Source: Tritrichomonas musculus
Taxonomy: Eukaryota > Parabasalia > Tritrichomonadida > Tritrichomonadidae
Direction of reading: 5' to 3'
NCBI GenBank assembly: GCA_039105265.1
Contig: JAPFFF010000002.1
Coordinates: 8,804,001-8,868,000, forward strand
Length of the DNA stretch: 64,000 nt
Part shown: one piece after another, positions 38,995 to 47,597 of the stretch
How the letters are laid out: each line of letters begins with the position of its first letter
Numbering within the stretch: the stretch's first letter is position 1
Position numbers and translations under genes: made by a program
The notes under the pieces: model-generated
What the model was told of the DNA's origin: nothing
Database searches by the model: none
What the model saw: the letters and a program-made list of their open reading frames with translations, nothing else

Positions 38995-39237
38995 TTGAAA
39001 AATCTCTTAGTATTGAAATTACTTCCTTGTTATTTTAAAGCATTTTTTTTGAATGAACTCATAGATGTTTGGCCGTGTAATGATTTTTTCGTGGTACCTA
39101 TTGAAGATATTAATTATTTTCCTCAATATAAGTGTAAAACAATAGAAGAGTATTTGACTAATGGACGCGGTGTTGTTTTTCAAGAATTTCCACCAATTTA
39201 TACAGAACTACTTCCTGGCATTATAATTAGAGAGTAA
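38995..39237 (+). pseudogene. Possible gene fragment of unknown family
   Basis: An 80-codon open frame that begins at TTG, not ATG. The last 50 residues look like a folded protein rather than random AT-rich translation (NYFPQYKCKTIEEYLTNGRG, then VVFQEFPPIYTELLPG). Together with protein-like stretches upstream it may be the 3' end of a decayed gene. No family is recognised. Confidence 0.3.
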
Positions 39238-40427
39238 AACATCTTTCCTATTATTTATTATTATATATCTGCTTTTTTTGATATATATTGTTTTCATGGT
39301 TATAATCTTTATTAATGTTTAAGAGTGCAGTTGGATTGAGAGAGTTATAGAAAAAAAATTGTATTGGTATAGAATGTTTTGAGAGAGCTATTCAAATTGA
39401 TTGAAAGTCCATTCAAAATGACCCAGAAAAAAAGCATTTTATATGATCACAAAAGAAAAATGGTAACTATCCAAATAAGTAATTGTTCGTAAAATAATCT
39501 GAATTTTATTTTCATCAAAAGAACTTCTAGAAAAAACGAAAAATTAATAATTTCAAAAAAATAAAAAATGCATTGATTTGGTTTTGCTTTATTTAAAGGG
39601 AAAAATCAAAAAGAGTAAAAACAAAGTATACATACATAAATAACTGATTATTTCCAGCTTAAAGGATCAATTAATATTCGATTAAAATCGTTGGACATGA
39701 AATTAAAGCCATTTAAAAAAAGATCTCTAAAAAAGCTAAATCTTCATAGGTTCCGATTAAAATAAAAGTTTGCAAAGTATATTCAAGTATAAAATAGAAA
39801 AATTAATTACTATAACCGCCTAAAATGTCGATAGCATTTAAAGATATCATTTCGATTATGAGGCTTTTTGATATAAAAAAAAGTGATATTTTGTTCCAGA
39901 TGAATTCATAAAGCCATGTACTTGTTGTTGCACTGATTCATTTGCAAGATAAGGGTTAGAATCTGTGGAATAAAAATTTTTATAAAAAAGTATTGTTATG
40001 ATTTTTTATCAATATTTTAGTAAAGGTAACTACACTCTTTTTCATTCAATTCGTGGCGATAAGTATTCCTTTTTTTATTTTTTTTTTTTTTTTTTTTTTC
40101 TAGATTTGATTTAATTTATTACATAATTCTTTTTAGAATAATTTCCCAAAGGTTTATCTATTCACTGATTATAGTATGATCTTTCAATATAAAGAATATT
40201 TTATTTGAGAAATCAAAAAATAATTAAATAAGAGTAATTTATTTTGAAAACAGGTTTGAATAAGCCAAATGATATGTGAATTATGTATTTTTTAGAAAAA
40301 TAATATCTTTCCAATTTTTAAATGACTTGTATTTTATATTAATAATAATAAATGTTATATTCATATAACATTAAATGCTATTTGTAATAATTTTATTAAG
40401 TTATATTTCATATTTTCAGCTATAAAT
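39238..40427. other. Gene-free AT-rich stretch with T run
   Basis: No supported frame. A 22-base T run lies at 40078-40099. Nothing else stands out. Confidence 0.5.
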
Positions 40428-40874
40428 CTATTTTTTGAATTGAATAGTAAGTTTTGTATTATCGGCATTGAAGAAGTCATTCATTTGAGTGTTAGAATTT
40501 TCATACTGATTGAATAATTCAATGGTCGATGATGTTTTAATGTTGCAGTTGGTGAATGAACATGATGAAATTACCACTTCCGTCTGATTGTGTAATGAAA
40601 GGTATTCTGACATTTTAGTTTTATCTGTGTGTTCAATTTTGTTGTGTTCAAAAATGGTTTCTCCACAATAACTGTAAATCATGTATTTGGTTTGATTGTC
40701 ACCATTGTTACTGGATAAAATGTTTAATTTAACATTAGCAACATTTTCTTCTTCAACATAAATAATTGATCCTTCACTTCCTTTGTTATTGCTAAATTTG
40801 CATTCCCTGATGTTGATCGATTTCATTCCAAGTGAACTTGTTGAAACAACAAATTTTCCAAAATGTAGTTGCAT
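40428..40874 (-). pseudogene. Beta-helix (Pmp-like) protein fragment
   Basis: A 148-residue open frame with strand-turn repeats such as INIRECKFSNNKGSEGSIIYV and VVISSCSFTNCNIKTSSTIE. These are typical of right-handed parallel beta-helix proteins, which include the chlamydial-like polymorphic membrane proteins reported in trichomonads. Complete family members have many hundreds of residues, a signal peptide and a membrane anchor; here only a C-terminal piece without anchor is present. It starts at an internal residue, so it is a fragment rather than a complete gene. Confidence 0.55.
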
Positions 40875-41419
40875 CCTCCTTCTTCTTTACATTTGCTATC
40901 TCAAATATGTTTCTTAAGAAAAAAAGAAAGAAAAGAAATGTATGTTCGAATTACCATAAAAATTGAAGAGAAAAAATTGAGAAATATAAAAAATTTGAAT
41001 ACACATTCAAATTAAATAAGTTTAAAATAAAACATTTTTATCTCATTAACATAAATAAATTTCAGAAGTCTTTTAGATAGAATAATTATTAAATAATATA
41101 CTAAATTTTATATATATTTATAAAAGGTCTAAATCAATTATACTATTAGTTTTCCTGTTAAAAATAAGAGAGCGATCATCTGGTTTTATTGATTATATTT
41201 GAATAATGTAAAATTTTGAAATCATACTAATTATTCTGTTTTTATGCATAATTTTTATTATCTCAAATAAAACAGCAAGATATGCAATGAATTGGTATTA
41301 TGATTGATTTTTCATTCAAAATTTTAAACTGAGATTGAAAATATACGATATTTTACACTTTTCAATGGAAAATAAAAAATATGATTTGTGAAAAAAATCA
41401 CAATTTCAAATAACCAATA
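40875..41419. other. Intergenic stretch before the MATE gene
   Basis: AT-rich, no gene seen. A TCACAATTTC segment about 20 bases before the MATE start resembles the trichomonad initiator, with weak support. Confidence 0.4.
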
Positions 41420-43048
41420 ATGGATAACAACTTAAAAAATGAACTTCTAGCAAAGCCATCAGAAGAAAATAAAGCCAAATCAAATGAAAATAGCACGCAT
41501 TTATCGGATTCATTTTCTCCAACAAGCCAAAGGCAACTAACAGAAGAAGACATTAGATTAGGTGGGAAGCCACCTCTTAAAACAATATGTATTTTATCAT
41601 CAGGTCCATTATTATCGCAAATTGCCAGTGCGTTGTATGGAGTCATTAATACAATATGGATATCCAAATCACTCGGCGATTCAGGATTAACAGCCATTTC
41701 AACCTATCAAAATTTTGAAACAATAGGTCGTTCATTTGCATTTTTCTTTCAAACCTCAACATCAACCAAAATCGCATCATTATTTGGTGAAGGAATGAAT
41801 TCAGAAGCCTCACAAGTCCTCACCGATCTCCTCCGATTTTCTTTCATATGCTCTATCATTAGTCCTGTCATTTTCATACCGATATCAAAAGTATGTGTGA
41901 GATGGTTTGGTGCTGATGATTATATTACAGAACTTGGCTTTAAATACATCGTCCCAAACCTTTGTTTATCAATTGTCTCCTGCTTTTTCTACACATGCTG
42001 CGGATGCCTTCAAGCCGAAGGACGATCGTGGCTCTTTTCAAGTGTTCAAATTGTTGCACTTTGTTTAGACATGCTTGTCTTCTGTCCTTTGTTCTTGCTT
42101 GGCTTGAAGACTGGCATCGCAGGAGCAGCTTTGGCCAATGGTGTTTCAGAATTGATTCCTTGTTTGGTCATTCTGATTTTGTATTACAGATGCAAATTTG
42201 GAATCAAGCCGCAATTCAAGCAACTGGTGAGTAAATTTTCATCACATTCATTAGAAGCATTGAAGCTTGGTTTTCCTCAGCTTATTTTTCAATTGAGTAA
42301 CTCAGTGCCAGGCATCATTGTTCGTAAGTTTTTCGGATTATCTTGTGGCGACGATCAAAATGAATTCAATTATGTAATGGCTGCTTTTAATACATTTAAT
42401 CGTCTCTGGATTATTGAAGGTGCTGTTCCTAATGCAATAAATCTTGGATTTATCCCTGCTGCTGCCTATGCTTATGGTGCGAGGCGTTATATTAGGATTA
42501 TTTGGCTTTTCTTTCATGCATTGTGGATATCTTTCATTTGGTGCTCGCTGACAATGATTTGTGCTCTCGCTATTCCTATTCCTATTGCAAAAATATTCTC
42601 AAAAACGCCTGAGTATTTGGATTGGTCAAAAATAATTCTTCGAAAGGGTAATATTTTGACTTGCATCTGTGAAGTTCCTGGAATAATTACATCCCTTCTT
42701 CAGGCAATGAAGAAAGGAACGCAAGCATCTATCTTGTCTTTTTTTGTTCAATTGTTTCCTGTACCAGTTGCATCAATTGTTCTTTACTATACAAATAAAC
42801 ATAATATCGGCAGATTGGTTTATTGTTATCCATTTCAAGCATTATTTGGTGTTCTGTTTGCTATTCCTTTCCTAATTGTTGCCCTCCGTGAAATTATCAT
42901 AAATCATATTAAGAAAAGAACATCAAGTTTATATGAAGATGAGGAGCTTGAAAATATTTCTTTATCAAGAAACAAAGGAACAAAAAATATTGATAGCGGT
43001 GGTTCTCTTTCATCTCTTTTTTCAAATCTGATTAGTCTTTCGGACTAA
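41420..43048 (+). CDS. MATE family multidrug/toxin extrusion transporter
   Basis: A 542-residue intact membrane protein. A charged N-terminus of about 50 residues is followed by about 12 hydrophobic segments in two halves. The MatE hallmarks are visible: PLLSQIASALYGVINTIWIS with SLGDSGLTAIS in the first half, and FGLSCGD then AFNTFNRLWIIEGAVPNAIN in the second. MATE carriers export organic cations or drugs against a sodium or proton gradient. The C-terminal 40 residues are hydrophilic, with serines. It should lie in the plasma membrane or a vacuolar membrane. The substrate cannot be read from the sequence. The stop is 140 bases from the convergent tRNA gene. Confidence 0.92.
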   Translation: MDNNLKNELLAKPSEENKAKSNENSTHLSDSFSPTSQRQLTEEDIRLGGKPPLKTICILSSGPLLSQIASALYGVINTIWISKSLGDSGLTAISTYQNFETIGRSFAFFFQTSTSTKIASLFGEGMNSEASQVLTDLLRFSFICSIISPVIFIPISKVCVRWFGADDYITELGFKYIVPNLCLSIVSCFFYTCCGCLQAEGRSWLFSSVQIVALCLDMLVFCPLFLLGLKTGIAGAALANGVSELIPCLVILILYYRCKFGIKPQFKQLVSKFSSHSLEALKLGFPQLIFQLSNSVPGIIVRKFFGLSCGDDQNEFNYVMAAFNTFNRLWIIEGAVPNAINLGFIPAAAYAYGARRYIRIIWLFFHALWISFIWCSLTMICALAIPIPIAKIFSKTPEYLDWSKIILRKGNILTCICEVPGIITSLLQAMKKGTQASILSFFVQLFPVPVASIVLYYTNKHNIGRLVYCYPFQALFGVLFAIPFLIVALREIIINHIKKRTSSLYEDEELENISLSRNKGTKNIDSGGSLSSLFSNLISLSD

Positions 43049-43189
43049 TGTATATATATGTAATATATATTAAAGCATATTTGTTTTCAAAATTAATATT
43101 TTTTTGTAGATATGTAATATATATTAAAGCAAATTAGATTTTGTGATATAAAATGCTTTTTTAACAAAATAAAAAAAATGTCAAAAAAT

Positions 43190-43261
43190 GGTCCCACAGG
43201 GACTCGAACCCTAGACCTTTGCGTTATCAGCACAACGCTCTACCGACTGAGCTATGAGACC
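43190..43261 (-). tRNA. tRNA-Ile (anticodon GAT)
   Basis: A 72-base cloverleaf. The acceptor pairs GGTCTCA with TGGGACC, the D-arm is GCTC-loop-GAGC, the anticodon arm is TTGTG-CTGATAA-CGCAA with GAT at the anticodon, and the T-arm is GGGTTCGAGTCCC in form. Box A and box B are good. CCA is not encoded, as usual in eukaryotes. T runs follow within ten bases downstream as the Pol III terminator. It decodes AUC and AUU. Confidence 0.97.
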
Positions 43262-43366
43262 TTGTGAATACTAACTTAATAAGTTAAATAACATATCTTC
43301 ATTAAATTAGAACCATTTCAAGAGTTTGAACTTTTTTTTTACATTTCAAATATATTAGCATAGGAG

Positions 43367-44941
43367 TTAGTAACAATTCCTAATTTTTGTTGGAATCATG
43401 ATATCCGAATTTTGGCATAAACGGTTTCTGACAAAAAACATAATTACATTTAATAACTTAAAATTTTCATCAAATTCAATTAATCGAAGTTTTTCACAAT
43501 TACCAAAAGCGCTGATATCAATTCCTTTGATAGAAGAAGGGAAGAAAAAACTTTTTATTGTTGATATTGCAAAAGCTTTTGAATCAATAACTTCAAGTTC
43601 TGAATAAGATGGAATTTCAACGTATTGAAGTTTTTTGCATTGATAAAAAGAATTTTCTCCAAGTAATGTTATATTTGGTTGAATAATAATTTTTTCAATA
43701 TCAGAATAAGCGAATGCATATGGTGCTATCTGTCTAATATTCTCTGGAATTGTTACACTTTTAATGTCACGATTAGCAAAAGCAATAACATCAAATATTT
43801 CACCTTTTGTATCACTTTTTCCAATAATTAATTTACCTTCAAAATTTGAGAAATGTTTATTATGCGGACTCAGTGTCACTTTTTTTAATTCTGATGCATC
43901 AGCGCACCATCCATCCTTCAGCTCTGAAACATTTGATGGAATTGTGATTCTTTCAACAGCCGAACTAAAAAAAGCATTTTTTTCAATCACTTTTAATTCT
44001 GAATTTTCCGCAAAATCGACATTTTTCATATGAAAAGTTCGAATAAATGCATTTCTGCATATTGTTTTTATGTGTGGAGGGATTGTAATGCTCTCAATTG
44101 CTGTTCTCTCAAATGAATGCTTTTCAATAGTGTAAAGCTCAGAATCAGGCGCGAACTCAATTCTGGACAAACTCGAGCAATCAGCGAAAGCAAATTTTGC
44201 AATTTTTTTCACATTACGAGGAATGAAAATATCTTTAATTCCTGAAAAGGAGAATGCGTATTTGCCAATAATTTGAAGATTTGAGTCCTGTGGAATTTCA
44301 ACAGTACGGAGCTTGGTACAGAAAGAAAATGCATGGCCGCAAATTTGAGTAATTTGAGAAGGAATTGAAATTTTTTCAATCAAAGAAAATTCAAATGAAT
44401 GTGAAGCAATACGCTTAATGAATGATGGAATTACAACTGATTGCTGATCTCTTGATACAAAAATAAGAATATCATATTCATCTCCTTTAAAATTTGATTT
44501 TCCAATCAAAAGTTTTCGATCAACATTCATGAAAAAATGATTTCCAGGATTTATTTTCAATTTTTTTAAGTTTCTTGTATCACAACACCATCCTTCTTTG
44601 AGTTCTGAGACAGTTGATGGAATGGAAATGCATTCAACGCTTGAACCTTCAAATGCCTTTTTTTCGATTGTTTGAAGTTTTGAATCTGTATCAAATTTCA
44701 AGGATTTCATTTTTGAAAAACTGAAAGATTTTTCACATATATTTGTAATAAAGAATTCTTGTGTTTCATGCTTGATTGATCGGGGAATAAAAACAATATC
44801 ACTATTTGTATGACATTTAATTAAATATGCTGTTTTCGAATTATTATTTAATGTGAAGATCAGTTTGTATGAATTTGTTTGATCATGATGAGTTATATTA
44901 TATTTCTTTTCTATCTGTAAAGTTTGATTTTTGGCTTTCAT
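43367..44941 (-). CDS. Leucine-rich repeat (BspA/LRR_5) protein without membrane anchor
   Basis: A 524-residue intact protein made almost wholly of LRR_5 repeats (pattern ITIPxNVxxIxxxAFxxCxxLxxVxF). No signal peptide or membrane helix is seen, so it is probably cytoplasmic, unlike the protein at 35869. It contains a large internal duplication: a block with STVSELKEGWCCDTRNLKK and LLIGKS near residue 105 returns near residue 332 as SNVSELKDGWCADASELKK and LIIGKS, about 228 residues apart. The function is unknown; such proteins are numerous in trichomonads and are presumed to be protein-binding scaffolds. Confidence 0.88.
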   Translation of the reverse strand: MKAKNQTLQIEKKYNITHHDQTNSYKLIFTLNNNSKTAYLIKCHTNSDIVFIPRSIKHETQEFFITNICEKSFSFSKMKSLKFDTDSKLQTIEKKAFEGSSVECISIPSTVSELKEGWCCDTRNLKKLKINPGNHFFMNVDRKLLIGKSNFKGDEYDILIFVSRDQQSVVIPSFIKRIASHSFEFSLIEKISIPSQITQICGHAFSFCTKLRTVEIPQDSNLQIIGKYAFSFSGIKDIFIPRNVKKIAKFAFADCSSLSRIEFAPDSELYTIEKHSFERTAIESITIPPHIKTICRNAFIRTFHMKNVDFAENSELKVIEKNAFFSSAVERITIPSNVSELKDGWCADASELKKVTLSPHNKHFSNFEGKLIIGKSDTKGEIFDVIAFANRDIKSVTIPENIRQIAPYAFAYSDIEKIIIQPNITLLGENSFYQCKKLQYVEIPSYSELEVIDSKAFAISTIKSFFFPSSIKGIDISAFGNCEKLRLIEFDENFKLLNVIMFFVRNRLCQNSDIMIPTKIRNCY

Positions 44942-45258
44942 TTAAATAAAAAGATTTTTCACTTTTTTTATATTACATTTTAACGTTATTTTTTAACGTA
45001 ACTTTTCTCAAAACTTACGAGTTTATGGGAGACACTTCTTCAATCATCATTTCCCACATCAAATTATGGAAGCTACTTTTTGAATTAAAATGAAAAAAAA
45101 AACGAAAAAATACAATAAAAATTATTATAAAAAAATTAGTTTTTATTTCAAATGGCCTCTGACTTTGTTTTACAAAGAGCGAAAAATATCAATATAAGAC
45201 AATAGCCGAAAATTCAGAAAGCACTTATCACACGTATTTGTAACTTTACGAAGAAACA
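44942..45258. other. Intergenic stretch before the tyrosine-recombinase fragment
   Basis: AT-rich, no gene seen; it ends where base composition begins to rise toward the mobile-element relic. Confidence 0.4.
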
Positions 45259-45492
45259 ATGAGTTTTTATGAAACTGATCCTTATGACATTGATGTTAAT
45301 AAGATGATGGTCTACATTCAGCATCAAAAAGACAGAGGACTTGAATATAATTGTTTAAAATGCTGTGTTTCTGCACTTTCTTTTTACTTTAGATCGATCA
45401 ATTTACCAAACTTAAATTTAGATACTGAATTTGTTAATTTCCTCAAAGGAATACTTAGAGATATGCGTTTCCATCGAGATCCCAGTAGTTAA
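45259..45492 (+). pseudogene. Tyrosine recombinase core-binding domain fragment
   Basis: A 77-residue frame that matches the SAM-like core-binding domain of tyrosine recombinases: a helix VNKMMVYIQHQKDRGLEYN, a helix LKCCVSALSFYFRSINLP, then a helix ending in NFLKGILRDMR. The catalytic domain is not present. Such recombinases mobilise Cryptons and related elements. It is annotated as part of the broken element. Confidence 0.6.
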
Positions 45493-45534
45493 GTTAAGGG
45501 GGCTCGCGTCGTACCTCGCTCTCCCCCGCTTAAC
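45493..45534. repeat. GC-rich imperfect hairpin
   Basis: GTTAAG followed by a G run faces a C run followed by CTTAAC across a loop with CGCGTCGTACC. It is the most GC-rich spot of the region and may mark an edge or recombination site of the broken element. Confidence 0.55.
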
Positions 45535-45934
45535 TCCTAATTCATTCCGTCTACCAAAAATTAACATTTTGTCATCCTCGACTAAATTAGTATATATACC
45601 CGCCACAGTCGCGTGACAGCTAATTTAATTGACGAAAAAAAAAACCAAAAATCAGATGTTTTGGTATTTATTTTAGTGCTACTTGTGGCACAAGACTAAA
45701 GATATATGTCTATATATGACAATACTAATAGCGATAACCTAAAATAATGGCGAAATAAACTATCATAATAGGCAAAATCGGCTATATTAATATGAAACCG
45801 TTTCCAAACATTTCCATAGCAAGGCTCATATACGACATATCGAGATTATGTTCCAATAAAGTGGAACTAATAGTGGCAGATATTGAAGGACTATTGTAGC
45901 ATATAATGGATGACTAAATGTATAAACACTGAGT

Positions 45935-46465
45935 TTGATATGTGAATTAAATGAAAATTTTATCCAACAGAAACCAATGACACTGAACACTATCTTTTAC
46001 GATCACGTATACGAAGAGATGGTCACGTCTGTTGACGATTATAGAGATACAGTTCCTGACGCTGATGATACTTTCGCTACCGCGGATCCGTTGAAACAAC
46101 AAGTTGAACCAATACCAACACCAGAAGAATTCCATCATCCGTCATATATACGATGGCAGATGTTTGATGAGATCCCTCAACGATTATACACTATACAGTG
46201 TGAAGGTTACATCGATAATAAAGGCAAACCATTAAATGATGAAACATTGATTAAACACTTCACTAGTAGTGAACCACCAGTAAATATCGATGATGAACTA
46301 GAACTTTGTGATGATAAGTATGATTTATGTAAGATCACTAAACAAATTCGGACTAAGAAGTTCATCTGTGAAGCGCCAATCGGCTCTGGTAAATCGACAG
46401 CGATTCTTTATTTTTGGGTTCAATCGAACTTGAGTTTTGGTATTTCAAGCGAAGTTGAATTTTGA
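45935..46465 (+). pseudogene. P-loop protein fragment of the mobile-element relic
   Basis: A 176-residue frame. An acidic N-terminal region contains PSYIRWQMFDEIPQR, and near residue 148 there is a Walker A motif in the setting CEAPIGSGKSTAIL. This setting resembles viral origin-binding or superfamily helicases, where a phrase like RAPMGSGKT is found. Only the front of such a protein is present, without the later helicase motifs. The assignment to helicases is inference from one motif. Confidence 0.45.
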
Positions 46466-46854
46466 GAGGCCCCTCTGGAAACCCTTTGCTAAAAATCTAG
46501 TAGTTGGTTGTTGGTGGTTGGTGATAAGAATTTCCCTAAATTGAATTGATTCGAGAATCGCGTTATTTTTGGGTTCAATCGAATTTGAGTTTTGGTATTT
46601 CAAGCGAAATTCTCAAATTTGGACACTGGGATGATGAAGTTCCTCGAGTTTCTGCAAATTCAAATATAAGGGTATGTTAACTATAGTATTTCATCAAAAA
46701 TTCAAAGTCTGGAGCTCAATTGAAAATGGGTATATGACCTTCAAATCTGGGTCATATGTGGCTGCCATATGTGAAATTCTATCTGACAACTATACCAACA
46801 CAGCTAGCTAATTATATGATCGAAATTAACAGTTAATGAAGATATTACATAGCA

Positions 46855-47247
46855 ATGAGTAAGAACAAGAACACATCACAACCAACTCTCGAAGAGTTAT
46901 ATACTACTGACGACTTAGCATTACTTAAACAAGCTATCACCGAGTTAACAACTAAACAAGACTACAAGACCCTCAACACCCTGTTCCGTCGTAATCCAAA
47001 TGCTAGCAAGTTCGATACTAGAACACTTAATGAAGATATTCCACAATCGACAAAACGATTCCCCAAACGTAATGGTAAACTCTGTAATGTATCACAAACA
47101 GTTCCACGAAAGAGTACTGAACCAGAAGAGAGTGATAAGTATACTTTTAAGTCCAGATACTACGATCCACACACCAAATCGTTTAAGTATATAGATAAAC
47201 CTATCGAACCATATGCTAGTGCTTCACGAATTCGCGCTAGGTACTAA
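46855..47247 (+). CDS. Small basic protein of the mobile-element relic
   Basis: A 130-residue frame from ATG, hydrophilic and basic, with no hydrophobic core (YKTLNTLFRRNPNASKF, QSTKRFPKRNGKLC, FKSRYYDPHTKSFKYIDKP). Codon choice is less AT-biased than in host genes and matches the neighbouring pieces. No family is recognised. It may be a nucleic-acid-binding protein of the element. Confidence 0.4.
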   Translation: MSKNKNTSQPTLEELYTTDDLALLKQAITELTTKQDYKTLNTLFRRNPNASKFDTRTLNEDIPQSTKRFPKRNGKLCNVSQTVPRKSTEPEESDKYTFKSRYYDPHTKSFKYIDKPIEPYASASRIRARY

Positions 47248-47270
47248 ATCGACACAGAACACAGATCACG

Positions 47271-47597
47271 CACATACATACATTATATTTTTTGGTTAAA
47301 GTCGACAACCTTTTCTTAAAATATTTTCAATGAAAACTTTCAAATAAAAAGAAAAGTATGTTCTGACAATAATTCATCAAATATTCAATTTAGAGAAAAT
47401 ATTATTAAAAATAAATTATAAATATAGTTTTTTTTATATAAAAAATAATAAATATATTACTTTTAATTTATTTTTTTCAAGAAATATTTAAAATAATATT
47501 ATATCCGTTAAATTTCATTTGAATGTTTTTTTCGGATTTTTTATTCGTTTATCTATGAATTTTTGAATGTTTTATAAAAATTTTAAAATGAAATAAA
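47271..47597. other. Upstream region of the Polo-like kinase gene
   Basis: Very AT-rich, no gene or recognised motif. It marks the return to host composition after the mobile-element relic. Confidence 0.4.

Larger units (their letters stand above)
45259..47270. mobile_element. Relic of an unidentified mobile element (fossil)
   Basis: A GC-richer island in AT-rich DNA, broken in several places. Its parts are a tyrosine-recombinase N-terminal fragment (45259-45492), a GC-rich hairpin (45493-45534), a protein with a P-loop (45935-46465) and a small basic protein (46855-47247). A 46-bp direct repeat lies at 46408-46453 and 46563-46608 with one mismatch. A tyrosine recombinase together with a helicase-like P-loop points to a Crypton-like or virus/plasmid-derived element, but the family is not certain. 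The pieces may come from more than one insertion. The element cannot be whole. Confidence 0.5.
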
